The notes under the pieces: generated by a model | The model's database searches: none | Seen by the model: the letters and a program-made list of their open reading frames with translations, nothing else | Told to the model about the DNA's origin: nothing | Made by a program: the position numbers and the translations under genes | DNA from: Blastocatellia bacterium | Lineage (GTDB): Bacteria > Acidobacteriota > Blastocatellia > Pyrinomonadales > Pyrinomonadaceae | Direction of reading: 5' to 3' | DNA length: 64,000 nt | Assembly (NCBI GenBank): GCA_013697915.1 | Contig: JACCVY010000006.1 | Span: 28,292-92,291, forward strand | Part shown: piece by piece, positions 30,255 to 40,729 of the stretch | Numbering within the stretch: the stretch's first letter is position 1 | Layout: every line of letters begins with the position of its first letter

Positions 30255-31919
30255 GTGCAGCCTGTAATCTCAGCTCAACAAATGCGCGAAGTCGATCGCC
30301 TCACCGTACAAAATCATCAAGTCTCGTCACTAGAGCTAATGGATTCAGCCGCAGCCGCCTGTCTTCAAGCCGTGACAACTCACTTTGGTGGCGATCTTAG
30401 TGCCAGGAAAATCCAAATACTTTGTGGCCCTGGAAATAATGGCGGCGATGGCGCTGCTCTCGCTCGCCAACTATCCTTGCTCGATGTTCAAATCGACGTA
30501 ATACTTTTCGGGAAAGTTGATGACACGCACGGCGACGCGCGCCACAACTTCGAAGCTCTCGCCAATCTCAACTCATCGGACCGAGTTGCTGACTTAAATT
30601 TCATCGAATGCCCCAACTCAAAACAATGGCGAGAGATCGCAGCCGGTGCGTCTTCTTACGACGTGATCGTCGACGCTCTTTTCGGCACCGGACTGAAGCG
30701 ACCGTTGACGGGCGTCTTCGTCGAAGTCGTGAATTATCTAGGGTCGTCAAAGAATGGGCAATCCTCTTCGCCGGGGCCATTGATTATTTCGGTGGACATA
30801 CCTTCAGGTCTCGATGCTGACGAGGCGCAACCGATTGGTCCAGCGGTGACCGCTGATCTCACGGTGACATTCACCGCCCCAAAACTCGCAAACGTCTTGC
30901 CCCCCGCTTCGAATTTGAATGGCAAGTTGGTAATTGCAGATATCGGTTCTCCAGCGGCGCTCATTGATAAGGCGCAGTCAGAACTTTTCCTGACGGAAGA
31001 AAAAGACGCACGAGAATTTCTAATCAGCACACGCTATCTGCCGGACTCGTTCAAGAATACTCATGGCCATGTGTTGGTGCTGGCCGGTTCGCGTGGTTAC
31101 ACCGGCGCTGCCGTGCTTTGCGCAAACGCGGCAATGCGATCCGGCGCGGGTTTGGTTACTGTTGCCACCCCGGTGTCTTCCCAAAATGCAGCCGCCGCAG
31201 CCGTGATGCCGGAAGTAATGACGACCGCGCTGGCCGAAACGGATCGTGGCGCAATCAGTGACGAAGCAATCGATCATGTGACGGCATTGATGGCAAATGT
31301 TAATGCGGTGGCGATTGGACCAGGCATTTCGGCTACAGATGAGCGCACCCGTCGTTTTGTTCACGCCGTCGTTACGCAACGCCAGACTGTGCTGGTGATC
31401 GATGCCGATGCTCTAAACTGTCTGTCTCCGTGGCCGGCTGATTTGCAGGGTCCCGAAGAAGCGCCGCTTATTCTGACGCCGCACGCGGGCGAGATGTTGC
31501 GCTTGATGGGGACCACTGACAAATCCGCACTCGACGATCGCGTTGCGGTGGCGCGCGCTTTTGCCACTCGGCACAAGCTGATTCTTGTTTTGAAGGGCTC
31601 GCGCTCGTTGATTGCTGCGCCCGATGGGCGCGTTTTTATCAACCCAACCGGCAACGCCGGGCTGGGTACCGCCGGCGCCGGAGACACTTTGACCGGCGTC
31701 ATTGCCGGGTTTATCGCGCAATCGGCGGGCACATTGAAAGAGAAAGCCAATCCGTTAGCAGCGACGATTGCCGCGCTTTACGTCGGCGGACTTGCAGGCG
31801 ATTTCGCAGCGCAAAAACTGGGAATGCGCACCATGGTGGCTTCGGATATTCGCGAACATTTGAGCGAGGCTATTCGCTCGCTTGATCCAAAAGGCGAACG
31901 ACCCAACTCCAATCAATGA
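30255..31919 (+). CDS. nnr: Bifunctional NAD(P)H-hydrate epimerase / ADP-dependent NAD(P)H-hydrate dehydratase
   Basis: SAQQMREVDRLTV, CGPGNNGGDGAALARQL, NTHGHVLVLAGSRGYTGAAVLCA, GNAGLGTAGAGDTLTGVIAG; probable GTG start 30255. Confidence 0.93.
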   Translation: MQPVISAQQMREVDRLTVQNHQVSSLELMDSAAAACLQAVTTHFGGDLSARKIQILCGPGNNGGDGAALARQLSLLDVQIDVILFGKVDDTHGDARHNFEALANLNSSDRVADLNFIECPNSKQWREIAAGASSYDVIVDALFGTGLKRPLTGVFVEVVNYLGSSKNGQSSSPGPLIISVDIPSGLDADEAQPIGPAVTADLTVTFTAPKLANVLPPASNLNGKLVIADIGSPAALIDKAQSELFLTEEKDAREFLISTRYLPDSFKNTHGHVLVLAGSRGYTGAAVLCANAAMRSGAGLVTVATPVSSQNAAAAAVMPEVMTTALAETDRGAISDEAIDHVTALMANVNAVAIGPGISATDERTRRFVHAVVTQRQTVLVIDADALNCLSPWPADLQGPEEAPLILTPHAGEMLRLMGTTDKSALDDRVAVARAFATRHKLILVLKGSRSLIAAPDGRVFINPTGNAGLGTAGAGDTLTGVIAGFIAQSAGTLKEKANPLAATIAALYVGGLAGDFAAQKLGMRTMVASDIREHLSEAIRSLDPKGERPNSNQ

Positions 31920-32371
31920 TTCCGGCTACAGAACAATACATCTCTACCGGTGAATGGACTGCTCGCCATGCGGGTGAAACTTTTGATCTCGGCCAACAAA
32001 TTGGCACACAACTGCGCGGCGGCGAGATTCTGTTGCTCGATGGACCACTGGGCGCGGGCAAGACTATTTTTGTAAAGGGAGTTGCCGCTGGTCTCGATGT
32101 TGACGCTGACGAGGTAACCAGCCCCTCGTTTACGCTGGTCAATCCCTACCAGGGACGCCTGCCGCTGTTTCACATCGATCTTTATCGTCTGGACGCCGGG
32201 GCCCCTGCGGCTCATGCGGTCGATCTTGAAGAGCTGCTTACCAATGAAGAGGCAGTTGTTGTGATTGAGTGGGCGGAACGTCTCGGCAAATATCCGCTGC
32301 CGCCCTGTGTCTGGCACGTCAAGATTCAAGGCGACGGCGATGCAGCGCGAAGCATTACGATTTCGCGCTGA
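31916..32371 (+). CDS. tsaE: tRNA threonylcarbamoyladenosine biosynthesis ATPase TsaE
   Basis: LLLDGPLGAGKTIFVKGVAAGL, VTSPSFTLVNPYQGRLPLFHIDLYRLD; overlaps nnr stop. Confidence 0.94.
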   Translation: MIPATEQYISTGEWTARHAGETFDLGQQIGTQLRGGEILLLDGPLGAGKTIFVKGVAAGLDVDADEVTSPSFTLVNPYQGRLPLFHIDLYRLDAGAPAAHAVDLEELLTNEEAVVVIEWAERLGKYPLPPCVWHVKIQGDGDAARSITISR

Positions 32372-32460
32372 AGTTGAAATGGAAGATTAACTGCCAGATG
32401 GCTTGACCGGAACACTGCGCAAAGAATATAAGGGCATTTGAGATTCAGGGAGGCAAACCG

Positions 32461-33039
32461 TTGTCCACGCACGTCGAAACTGAACGCGATCTACAAAGCG
32501 AAAAAATTGTCAGCAATGATTTTTCGCTGCCGGCTTTGGTAAAAGCACTGGAATCGCAAACGAGCGTTCCTGCGCTCGAACAGATCTACGATTGGCTTGA
32601 AACTGCGAGCATCTCCAGCGAGGAGTTGCAGCCTTACATTGGTTTTAAGGAGGGCAACTACTGGCGTCATCGCGTTTGCCGCAACGAGTTTGTCGAGATG
32701 CTGGTGCTCTGCTGGCGTCCCGGCCATCGCACTCCCATTCACGATCATAACGGCTCGCACGGTGGCGTTAAGGTTCAGGAAGGAAGATTGTGGGAAACGC
32801 TCTTCAACTACGACGCGGAGAAAGGGCTGGAGTACAAGTCAGCCCGGGACTACGCTCCAGGATCAGTTACCGGTTCAGACATTCCCGACATTCATCAGCT
32901 TGGCAATCCTGATGTGAGCGAACAAGACCTCATCACCATTCACGTCTACGCACCGCCACTCGGCGTCCTTCATACATACAAACCCGGCAGCACAACGATC
33001 GATCTGTACACTCCCGACGACACCGAACAATTTTTGTAG
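32461..33039 (+). CDS. Cysteine dioxygenase-family cupin protein
   Basis: WRPGHRTPIHDHNGSHGGVKVQEG...DIPDIHQLGN...ITIHVYAPPL; TTG start. Confidence 0.85.
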   Translation: MSTHVETERDLQSEKIVSNDFSLPALVKALESQTSVPALEQIYDWLETASISSEELQPYIGFKEGNYWRHRVCRNEFVEMLVLCWRPGHRTPIHDHNGSHGGVKVQEGRLWETLFNYDAEKGLEYKSARDYAPGSVTGSDIPDIHQLGNPDVSEQDLITIHVYAPPLGVLHTYKPGSTTIDLYTPDDTEQFL

Positions 33040-33054
33040 ATTTCACCGGGCGGT

Positions 33055-35814
33055 TCACTTCTGCTTCACGAAAGTTTCCAATTTTAGGTCCGTCCCATTT
33101 GTCGTGAACGTGATGGTACCGCTGTTGCCTGTTCTCAACACTTCCGCGCCCGCCTGCTCCCATCGTTTGACGACATCCGGACTGGGATGACCAAACATTG
33201 AGGTTTGCCCCACTGAGATCACTGCGTAACGGGGCTGGGCGGCAGCAATGAATCTCGGGGTTGATGAGGTCTTGCTGCCATGATGTGCGACCTTGACGAC
33301 GTCCGCGCGGATTTCCCCTAACGGCGCCAGGGCTTCTTCGGCGCGCGCCTCGATATCTCCGGTTAGTAAAAATGATCGCCGGCCACAGATTATGCGTAGA
33401 ACGATCGAGTCATTGTTTTGCGACGGCAGATCATTACTCTGCACCGGCGGAGGCCAAAGAACATTTATGCTCACGTCGCCAAAACGTAACTGGTCGCCAC
33501 CGGCGATTGTCTGGATGGGAATTCGTTGGGCCAGCGCAGTCGCTGAAAAACGTGCGAACTCTGGATCGTTTTTTGGCGTCCGTGCCACTAGCGCAGCGCG
33601 CACACGGAAATTTCGGGAGATGTCATTCAAGCCATCAATGTGATCTGCGTCGGCGTGCGTTGCCAAAATGTAATCCACATGATCGAGACCGCGTTGCCAG
33701 AGAAACTCTGAAACAACTGCTTCACCGATGCTGCGCGTGTCGCGCTCAAAACTCTCTTCGCCGTCCGAGTCTGCATCTCTCTGAAAAGGACCAGGTCGGC
33801 CGCCGCCATCAACCAGCAGGGTGGCGCCGTCCGGAAACGTGACTAGTGCTGAATCACCCTGGCCCACATCGAGAAAATCAACATGAAGATTTCCGTCAGG
33901 CCGCGGCGCACTCCATGGATGAAAGACAACTACAGCAACCGCCAACAGCTGAGCGATAAAAGCAGGAGACAAGTGCAATCGAACAGATCGCTTCTTAGAA
34001 CTTGAAAGGCGTAGGGGTTGCCAGCGCCAGAGGAGGTGAACCAAACCAACCAGTGGCAAGTAATACAAAGCGTAAATCATCGCGGCCCAGCCGCTGTATT
34101 CGGGCAAACGAATTGAGGCAATGCCGGCTCTCGCGAACGGATCGACGCTGTGAACGGTTAACCAATTCAGGCCATTTGTTAAGCTGATAAATGGACCAGC
34201 AAGGAGCGCGCTGACTTGCGCCACCAGCAAAGCAACCACGGCAGCAATTGCCATCGCCGCCATCATCAAGCTCACACCGATATTCAATATCAATGAAGCA
34301 AATGACAGGCGATGAAAATAAACAATGAGCAGCGGCAGCAAGACAATCTGCACGCTGGCCGAGACAACAATCGTCGAAAACGCGTAACGCAATGGCCGTT
34401 GCAAATGCAATCGTTCCAGAACTTTTGCTGCCGACGTTTTAAGAAGTTTATAGCTGTAGTTGTTTTGCTCCAGTTCAGCCCGCCATTGCAGTTCACTCCA
34501 AAAAACACTTTCGCACAAACTTCTCAACCACAGCGCGCATGACGGCGGATAAGGAGTCTCGCGGGTTGGTCGCCAAGCGCCAATGGCCGAGAGTTTTTGC
34601 AGAAGCGGCCACGACAACAAAACAATTGCCGCCACTGACGCGAACGTTAACTGAAAAGAGGGATCGAGCAGATCGCTCGGCCGCCAGGCGAGCAGCGCCA
34701 GCGCCGAGCCGCCTAGCGCGTTCAATGAAGATGCGTGCCGCGAAACTAACGGCGCGAGCACGATGACCGTAAACATCAACGCCGCGCGCACGACAGACGC
34801 TTCAGCGCCGACCGCTAGCGCATATGACCACAAGACAGCCGCCGACAAAGCGAACTGCACTGCGCGATTCCGGGTGAAGCGTCTCGCAATCAGGAAAACG
34901 ATCCCGCCCAAGAAAGTTATGTGCAGTCCACTGATCACGAGTACGTGGAACGTGCCGCCCTCGCGGAAGCGCGCGGAAGTTGATTGCGACAGGAAATAAC
35001 GGTTGCCCAGTATGGCCGCATCCAGCACGCCCGCGGTTTCTTTTGAAAAGTGAGAATCGATTGCGAGTTGAACTTTGCGGCGCCATTCGTACAGCCAAGC
35101 TAAAGGCAGAAACACCCGTTCATTCTCCTGGCGCTCGATCAAAAGCGGACTCTTCACCAGAGCCGTTGCGTCGTAGCCCTGTCGATCCAAATATTCGGTG
35201 AACGAGGCCACGCCGGGATTGCGAAAGGTATCGGCGCGCTCCAACCTCGTCATCAAGCGCAACGACGCTCCATAGTGCAGGTCGAGTGCGGCGAAATTCT
35301 GTTCACTGTTTTTTTGCGCCACGCGCGCCGATAACATGACCACGCCTGACGCTTGCGTCTCGGTGTTTCTCACTCGAAGTCGTCTTACTTTTAGACGAAG
35401 GAACAAACGTTCCGGCGCCAGTTCCGGCTCTTGTTCCAACACTCCCGTTAATTCAACCGGCTCGCCAACCTTGATCACTCCTTCTTCTAACAAGCGCCGA
35501 ATTTGATGAGGAGGGATGCTGCTTTGCTCAACGATTGCGAAGGCCGAACCGAGGAACGCGGTGACGAATAATACAAGCGTGGTCGCCAATCGCAGTTTGT
35601 GTTTAAGCAAAGCCGCAAGCGCACCTGAGACCAACGCGCCGCAGAAGATAAGCAACCAAACCAAATTGGTCCGGGGTAACCAAATGGAATTGGTTTGGGA
35701 TGACCAGGTTGAGTTGGTCAGGCTGGTGGCTGCGAGAATGCCGAGCGCGAAAGCACAGGCGAGCTGCGCCAAAGGAAAGGCCGCCACCGCAACCGCAGGA
35801 CTGCGAGTAGACAT
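33055..35814 (-). CDS. comEC: ComEC/Rec2 DNA internalisation protein with C-terminal metallo-beta-lactamase domain
   Basis: HVLVISGLHITFLGGI competence domain; VDFLDVGQGDSALVTFPDG, ATHADADHIDGL. Confidence 0.94.
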   Translation of the reverse strand: MSTRSPAVAVAAFPLAQLACAFALGILAATSLTNSTWSSQTNSIWLPRTNLVWLLIFCGALVSGALAALLKHKLRLATTLVLFVTAFLGSAFAIVEQSSIPPHQIRRLLEEGVIKVGEPVELTGVLEQEPELAPERLFLRLKVRRLRVRNTETQASGVVMLSARVAQKNSEQNFAALDLHYGASLRLMTRLERADTFRNPGVASFTEYLDRQGYDATALVKSPLLIERQENERVFLPLAWLYEWRRKVQLAIDSHFSKETAGVLDAAILGNRYFLSQSTSARFREGGTFHVLVISGLHITFLGGIVFLIARRFTRNRAVQFALSAAVLWSYALAVGAEASVVRAALMFTVIVLAPLVSRHASSLNALGGSALALLAWRPSDLLDPSFQLTFASVAAIVLLSWPLLQKLSAIGAWRPTRETPYPPSCALWLRSLCESVFWSELQWRAELEQNNYSYKLLKTSAAKVLERLHLQRPLRYAFSTIVVSASVQIVLLPLLIVYFHRLSFASLILNIGVSLMMAAMAIAAVVALLVAQVSALLAGPFISLTNGLNWLTVHSVDPFARAGIASIRLPEYSGWAAMIYALYYLPLVGLVHLLWRWQPLRLSSSKKRSVRLHLSPAFIAQLLAVAVVVFHPWSAPRPDGNLHVDFLDVGQGDSALVTFPDGATLLVDGGGRPGPFQRDADSDGEESFERDTRSIGEAVVSEFLWQRGLDHVDYILATHADADHIDGLNDISRNFRVRAALVARTPKNDPEFARFSATALAQRIPIQTIAGGDQLRFGDVSINVLWPPPVQSNDLPSQNNDSIVLRIICGRRSFLLTGDIEARAEEALAPLGEIRADVVKVAHHGSKTSSTPRFIAAAQPRYAVISVGQTSMFGHPSPDVVKRWEQAGAEVLRTGNSGTITFTTNGTDLKLETFVKQK
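35650..35725. repeat. Degenerate 24-bp in-frame tandem repeat in comEC
   Basis: Encodes LTNSTWSSQ / TNSIWLPR / TNLVWLL, period 8 aa. Confidence 0.6.
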
Positions 35815-35851
35815 TGTCTGATTTGATTAAAAGCGGCAGGGTGATTGCCGG

Positions 35852-35886
35852 ATCTGAGATTTCAAATCTAAAATTTGAGATCCTCA
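35852..35886. repeat. Heptamer-period intergenic repeat
   Basis: ATCTGAG-ATTTCAA-ATCTAAA-ATTTGAG-ATCCTCA. Confidence 0.45.
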
Positions 35887-35888
35887 AC

Positions 35889-37079
35889 CTAGAACTCGCT
35901 GTGCGACAAACGAGCTACTGTCTCCACGTGATGTGTCTGCGGGAACATATCAAAACCAACGATTGAGTCAAGCGAATAACCGCCTTCCAGCAGCTTGTTG
36001 AGATCGCGCGCGAGTGTGGCCGGGTCGCACGACACATAACAAATCTTTTGCGGAGCGACCTTCAAAATTCCTTCAATCACGCCGCCTTCGGCGCCGCTGC
36101 GCGGCGGATCGAGCAACAAGAACTCAGGCCGCTCAAAACCAAGCCAGTGTTTCAACCACTCGGCCACACTCATGTTGGCAATCTCGACGTTATCGAGTTC
36201 GGCCGCATCCAGGTTGCGCTGCGCGTAATCAACTGCGCGCGAGTTCGCCTCCACCGCCGTGACTTGATTAAATCGCCGCGCGAGTGGCAATGTGAACAAC
36301 CCAACGCCTGAATAAAGATCAATCGCCGTCTTCCCATGCTCTTCTCCGACCGCTTCGCCCAACAACAATTCGAGCAGCTCGTGATTGATTTGAAAGAATG
36401 CCTCAGCGCCAAAGTAATAAGTCTCGTTGCCGATGTGGCGGCTGACTTCTTTCGAGCGAAAGTGCGTGGTGGCTGAGGCGAGTGAAACGTCCTCGTCGCC
36501 GGCAACTGCTTCGATGTCGGTCAACTTTTTCGAAAGCGTTCCTTCGCGCATCTGCTCGCGCAAACGCTCCAGCGTCTGCTGCAACTCCGGCCTCAGCACT
36601 GCGCAAACCTCAACGTCGCAAACGTCATGAGAGCCCCGGGCAAAATAGCCAAGCCGTTTGGCTTTGGGATCAAATTGCCAGTTTGCACGCGAGCGATATT
36701 GCCATTGTGCGGGAGAAGGAACCATCACAATGTCCGGCAGCGTTTCAATGCGTGCAATGCGATGAAGGCAGTCCCGAATGATCTCAACTTTCGCCGCAAG
36801 CTGTGCTTCGTAGTCAAGCTGTTGAAAATCGCAGCCACCGCACAAGCCAAAATAGGGACATGGCGGCTCGACGCGGACGGTTGAAGGCTTAACAACTTCA
36901 ATGATCGATGCGAAGCCGACCGAGCCGCGCTTGCGCTCAATTTTTACGCGCAGTATGTCACCCGGCGCGGCAAGCGCCACGAACAGCGTCAAGCCCTCAG
37001 CATGCGCCAGGCCGAATCCGCCCGGCAGCAGCCGTTCAATCTCAACGAGATTTTTGTCTTGGACGTCGGTAGGGCCCAT
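35889..37079 (-). CDS. 23S rRNA m5U methyltransferase (RlmD/RumA family)
   Basis: CPYFGLCGGCDFQQLDYEAQLAAK Fe-S cysteines; AIDLYSGVGLFTLPLA; LLLDPPRSGAEGG; CYVSCDPATLARD. Confidence 0.92.
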   Translation of the reverse strand: MGPTDVQDKNLVEIERLLPGGFGLAHAEGLTLFVALAAPGDILRVKIERKRGSVGFASIIEVVKPSTVRVEPPCPYFGLCGGCDFQQLDYEAQLAAKVEIIRDCLHRIARIETLPDIVMVPSPAQWQYRSRANWQFDPKAKRLGYFARGSHDVCDVEVCAVLRPELQQTLERLREQMREGTLSKKLTDIEAVAGDEDVSLASATTHFRSKEVSRHIGNETYYFGAEAFFQINHELLELLLGEAVGEEHGKTAIDLYSGVGLFTLPLARRFNQVTAVEANSRAVDYAQRNLDAAELDNVEIANMSVAEWLKHWLGFERPEFLLLDPPRSGAEGGVIEGILKVAPQKICYVSCDPATLARDLNKLLEGGYSLDSIVGFDMFPQTHHVETVARLSHSEF

Positions 37080-37118
37080 CAGTGTTGCGACGCTGTCCTG
37101 ATTTCAGAACTTCATGAA

Positions 37119-37850
37119 CTAGATATAAAACAAACTCAGCCGCGGAACGCCAAAAGTTTCTCGCAGACGTTTCAGCAGCAGATTGTCTCTTGTCTGTAAG
37201 TAAACTGCCGGCTCCATTTGTTTACGGTAAGGCTTCAACTGTTTTTCCACTTCTTTCGTCAGCGCGTCAAGTTCCTCAGAACCAGCGACGGAAAGAATTG
37301 CGTCGCTCAGCATGCGTTCTACGCCGGTCAGCGATTGTTCCAGCTTCTGCGCGTTAGGCAAAGTCGCGGCCGCGAAATCAGTTTGCAGATCCGCCAGTTG
37401 TGCCGCCGCTCGTTGCAAAGCATCAACCAGATCATCGGCAGTAGTTTGGCTTCGCTTCACTGCGGTCGCAGACAAACCAGATCGACAGCGCTCGAGATGT
37501 TCAAGAATATCTGCGCGCGGAAATGGTAAGCCCGCCGTATCTCGTTCGCCCGCAACGCCGCCGTCGCTTTCGCTTTCGGCAGCGGTCCCAACGTGCGCAT
37601 CCAGCCATTCGGCGTATTGAGCTTCAACCTCTTCCTGACAATAAAGCAAGCTCTTTATCGTGCGCTGGCGCGGCCTTGATTCCCACGAGTCGAAAGACTT
37701 TTCAATGCCGCGCAACGCAACGTGGAGCGGCACCTTCATCTCTTTCCAGCTTTCGATCAGGGCCCAGTCCATTGGGCTGAGAAGCAGATGCTTACCCCGG
37801 CGACGGACAAACGCATCTTCAATTTCTGTGAAGTAATTAAAATAATTCAA
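37119..37850 (-). CDS. Conserved hypothetical protein
   Basis: 243-aa ORF overlapping coaX by 4 nt (operon-like); no family recognised. Confidence 0.65.
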   Translation of the reverse strand: MNYFNYFTEIEDAFVRRRGKHLLLSPMDWALIESWKEMKVPLHVALRGIEKSFDSWESRPRQRTIKSLLYCQEEVEAQYAEWLDAHVGTAAESESDGGVAGERDTAGLPFPRADILEHLERCRSGLSATAVKRSQTTADDLVDALQRAAAQLADLQTDFAAATLPNAQKLEQSLTGVERMLSDAILSVAGSEELDALTKEVEKQLKPYRKQMEPAVYLQTRDNLLLKRLRETFGVPRLSLFYI

Positions 37851-38635
37851 TTAGTGATAGCCGGATGGGTTCGTTCGTAGATCAAGCGCAAACCTTCCAA
37901 GGTCAAGGTCTCGTCAACCAATTCAATAAACTCGGACCCGGTGGCGATCAGGGATGCCAGACCGCCGGTTGCAATTACTCGGGGGGCTCGCGGCGTGTTA
38001 CCAATCTCTTCAATCATTTTTTTGAGCACGCCATCTACCAGACCAACGAAGCCGTGATACAGACCAGACTGCATCGCCGCGATTGTTGACGAACCAATGA
38101 CGGTGCCCGGCCGTCTGATGTCCACTCGCGGCAGTTTTGCAGTGCGTTCAAACAGCGCATCAGAAGAAATCATGATGCCGGGCGTGATGACACCGCCCAT
38201 GTACTCGCCCCGTTCATTGATTGCATTGAACGTCGTCGCGGTTCCGAAATCAACAACGATGCATGGTGCGCCATATTTCGTAACCGCTGCTACCGCATCG
38301 ACAATTCGATCGGCGCCGACATCGGCGGCTGGTTCATAAAGAATGCGCAGGCCCGTGTCTACGGAGTGATCTATAAAAAACGGAGTCAGGTGAAAATAAG
38401 TCTCCGCCATTGTCTTCAGGGTGTAGTTCAGGGGCGGGACAACTGAAGCAATAGCAATCGCATTGATCGCCTTGACGTCCAGGCCCGCAAGCTCAAACAA
38501 ATTCCGAGCGTGCACGCCATACTCGTCCACCGTCCGCGAACGCGCCGTGGTCAAGCGCCAGTGGGCCACGAGTTCTGTTTGATTGAACACTCCCAGCGAA
38601 GTGTTCGTGTTTCCGGCGTCAATCACCAGAAGCAT
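37847..38635 (-). CDS. coaX: Type III pantothenate kinase
   Basis: MLLVIDAGNTNTSLGVF, DVGADRIVDAVAAV, VVDFGTATTFNAI, GGVITPGI. Confidence 0.94.
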   Translation of the reverse strand: MLLVIDAGNTNTSLGVFNQTELVAHWRLTTARSRTVDEYGVHARNLFELAGLDVKAINAIAIASVVPPLNYTLKTMAETYFHLTPFFIDHSVDTGLRILYEPAADVGADRIVDAVAAVTKYGAPCIVVDFGTATTFNAINERGEYMGGVITPGIMISSDALFERTAKLPRVDIRRPGTVIGSSTIAAMQSGLYHGFVGLVDGVLKKMIEEIGNTPRAPRVIATGGLASLIATGSEFIELVDETLTLEGLRLIYERTHPAITN

Positions 38636-39941
38636 AAGCGGGTTCCTCAAGCTGCGGGACCAAGACGTCCTGTTCTTCGCATAAGAACTCTTCAATGAGA
38701 TCGCAAGCGGCGGCGGCGCCGTTTTCCTGTCGCAGCAATCGACCGATCTCGTGCGCCCTGTTTTTATAGTCAGCTTTGGTTAAAAGAATGTCGAGTTCCC
38801 TGGCAACGCGCGCGGCCCGATATTTTGTGCGCGGCAAGGTGCGGCTGACACCAAGCCGCGCGGCATGAGCCGCATTATCGGGTTGATCAAACGCGAATGG
38901 CACGATCAGCGTGGGAATGCCGGCACGCAAGCCTTCCGAAGTCGTACCCACGCCACCGTGATGCACCATCGCGCAGGCGCGTGGAAGCAACTCTTCGAAA
39001 GGCGCGTAATTGACCGCGATCATTCCTGGCGGCAAGGTCTCTACTCGGTTGCGCTCGTCGCCGGTCAGTAACACGGCGCGACGGCCAAGCAGTTTTGCAG
39101 CTGCGATGCTTTCACGATAAAAGTCCTGCGCAACCCAGACTGCCGAGGTGCCAAGCGTGAAAACAATCGGAGCCGCACCGTCGTCGAGAAAACTCGTCAA
39201 CTCCGCGGGCATCTCGCGTTCGTGGTCGCCGCCGTAGAATGCGAATCCAGTAACGCGGGCCTGCGGTGGCCAATCCGGTTGCGGCTGCGCGAACAGCCGC
39301 GAAAAGAGCGCAAGCACCAGCGAAGGCGAATGTGCTCCTTCAAATATCGGACTGCCGCGATCAGGTAAACCAAGCTCCTTGCGAAACTGCTCGTACTCTT
39401 CGTTCTTGTAGAAGTTTTTAAACTGATTGAGGAACGCAGCCATAAAGCGCGGGCCGAGAATGTTCATATGCCGCATCCATTGCCAGAACGGAGGCCTTGG
39501 CGGATCGTAAGCGGAGAAAAAGGATACCGGTGCCAACACACTCGAAACCCAGGGAATGCCAGTCGTCTGAGCAATGAGGGGGCCGGCAAACGAAATCGGG
39601 TGCGTTAACAAAAGATCGGCGCCGTCAACCGCTGCTAACAAATCTTCATAGCCTTCCCGCACAAAGGGGAAAAGCATTTCGTTTAAGAGGAAGCCACTTC
39701 CCGATCGCGGATTCATGACCTTGGCCATCATCTCCGCGTCCTGTGCCTGCGGCGGTGCGATATGGGGCCGCACAGGGACGAATTCAAAACCTGCTGTCCG
39801 TATTTTCTCGCGGTACAGTTCGCTGCTGGCGATAACCGGCTGGTGACCGCGCGCGCGTAACTCGGCGGCGATCGCCATGTAAGGATGCATGTCGCCATAG
39901 GAGCCAAACGTAGTTATTAAAATGCGTTTGCGCTTGATCAT
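38619..39941 (-). CDS. UGT-like glycosyltransferase (MGT-type)
   Basis: RILITTFGSYGDMHPYMAIAAELRARGH; MVHHGGVGTTSEGLRAGIPTLIVPFAFDQPDNA. Confidence 0.9.
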   Translation of the reverse strand: MIKRKRILITTFGSYGDMHPYMAIAAELRARGHQPVIASSELYREKIRTAGFEFVPVRPHIAPPQAQDAEMMAKVMNPRSGSGFLLNEMLFPFVREGYEDLLAAVDGADLLLTHPISFAGPLIAQTTGIPWVSSVLAPVSFFSAYDPPRPPFWQWMRHMNILGPRFMAAFLNQFKNFYKNEEYEQFRKELGLPDRGSPIFEGAHSPSLVLALFSRLFAQPQPDWPPQARVTGFAFYGGDHEREMPAELTSFLDDGAAPIVFTLGTSAVWVAQDFYRESIAAAKLLGRRAVLLTGDERNRVETLPPGMIAVNYAPFEELLPRACAMVHHGGVGTTSEGLRAGIPTLIVPFAFDQPDNAAHAARLGVSRTLPRTKYRAARVARELDILLTKADYKNRAHEIGRLLRQENGAAAACDLIEEFLCEEQDVLVPQLEEPAYASGD

Positions 39942-39947
39942 CGAGTG

Positions 39948-40694
39948 TTACCGCGGCCGTACGCTGGATACATCACCTGCCCGCAAGACTTTAATTTCCG
40001 CGTCATCAGTTTCTACACGTAATGCGCCATCGCGTTCAAGTCCACGAGTTGTGCCAACCAAAGTTTCACTTCCATCAGTGACGCGGATCAGTTTGCCCTC
40101 GCAATAAGATGAGTGCATACACCACCTGCGAATAATCTCCGCGTTTCCACCCGGTCCATTCAGGACATCGTAATGTGTTGCCAGCTCGCGAACCAATGCT
40201 TCCAGAAGATTTGCCAACTCCGGCCTTGCGCTGGTCGCAGCCTCAACGGACGTGGCCATCGTTTCGAGTTCGGGTGGAAAGGCATTCTGCGTCAGGTTGA
40301 TCCCAATGCCAACGATAACCGCTCGGCCGGATGGTGTGTCTACCGTTTCCGCCAAAATGCCGCAGAGTTTTTTCTCGTCAACCAAAATGTCATTGGGCCA
40401 CTTGATGTCCGTCTCCAGAGAACACGCTGCCAGCAAAGCATCATGCGCAGCAAGCGCCGCCATCAGAGTCAGCAGCGGCCACAAGCTCTGATCAAGTTGT
40501 GGACGCAGAATGATACTGAAATACAAACCGGCTCCGAGTGGCGAGACCCACTGGCGCTGCCTGCGTCCCCGCCCGGCGGTCTGTTCGCCGGCCACCACAC
40601 ATAACCCTTCAGCCGCACCGTCAGCGGCGCGTTTTGCGGCCTCGAGATTTGTCGACGGCAGCGAATCGAAGTGCAAGATCTGGGGTCTAAGCAT
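39948..40694 (-). CDS. birA: Biotin-[acetyl-CoA-carboxylase] ligase (no N-terminal HTH)
   Basis: FDSLPSTNLEAAKRA, GEQTAGRGRRQRQWVSP, DIKWPNDILVDEKKLCGIL. Confidence 0.92.
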   Translation of the reverse strand: MLRPQILHFDSLPSTNLEAAKRAADGAAEGLCVVAGEQTAGRGRRQRQWVSPLGAGLYFSIILRPQLDQSLWPLLTLMAALAAHDALLAACSLETDIKWPNDILVDEKKLCGILAETVDTPSGRAVIVGIGINLTQNAFPPELETMATSVEAATSARPELANLLEALVRELATHYDVLNGPGGNAEIIRRWCMHSSYCEGKLIRVTDGSETLVGTTRGLERDGALRVETDDAEIKVLRAGDVSSVRPR

Positions 40695-40729
40695 ACTGAT
40701 TTTTTTTGGCAGCCTAATTCAAAGTAACA

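Noticed and set aside
36014-36884. Several plus-strand ORFs across the rlmD-like gene
   Set aside because: Antisense shadows of a confidently identified methyltransferase
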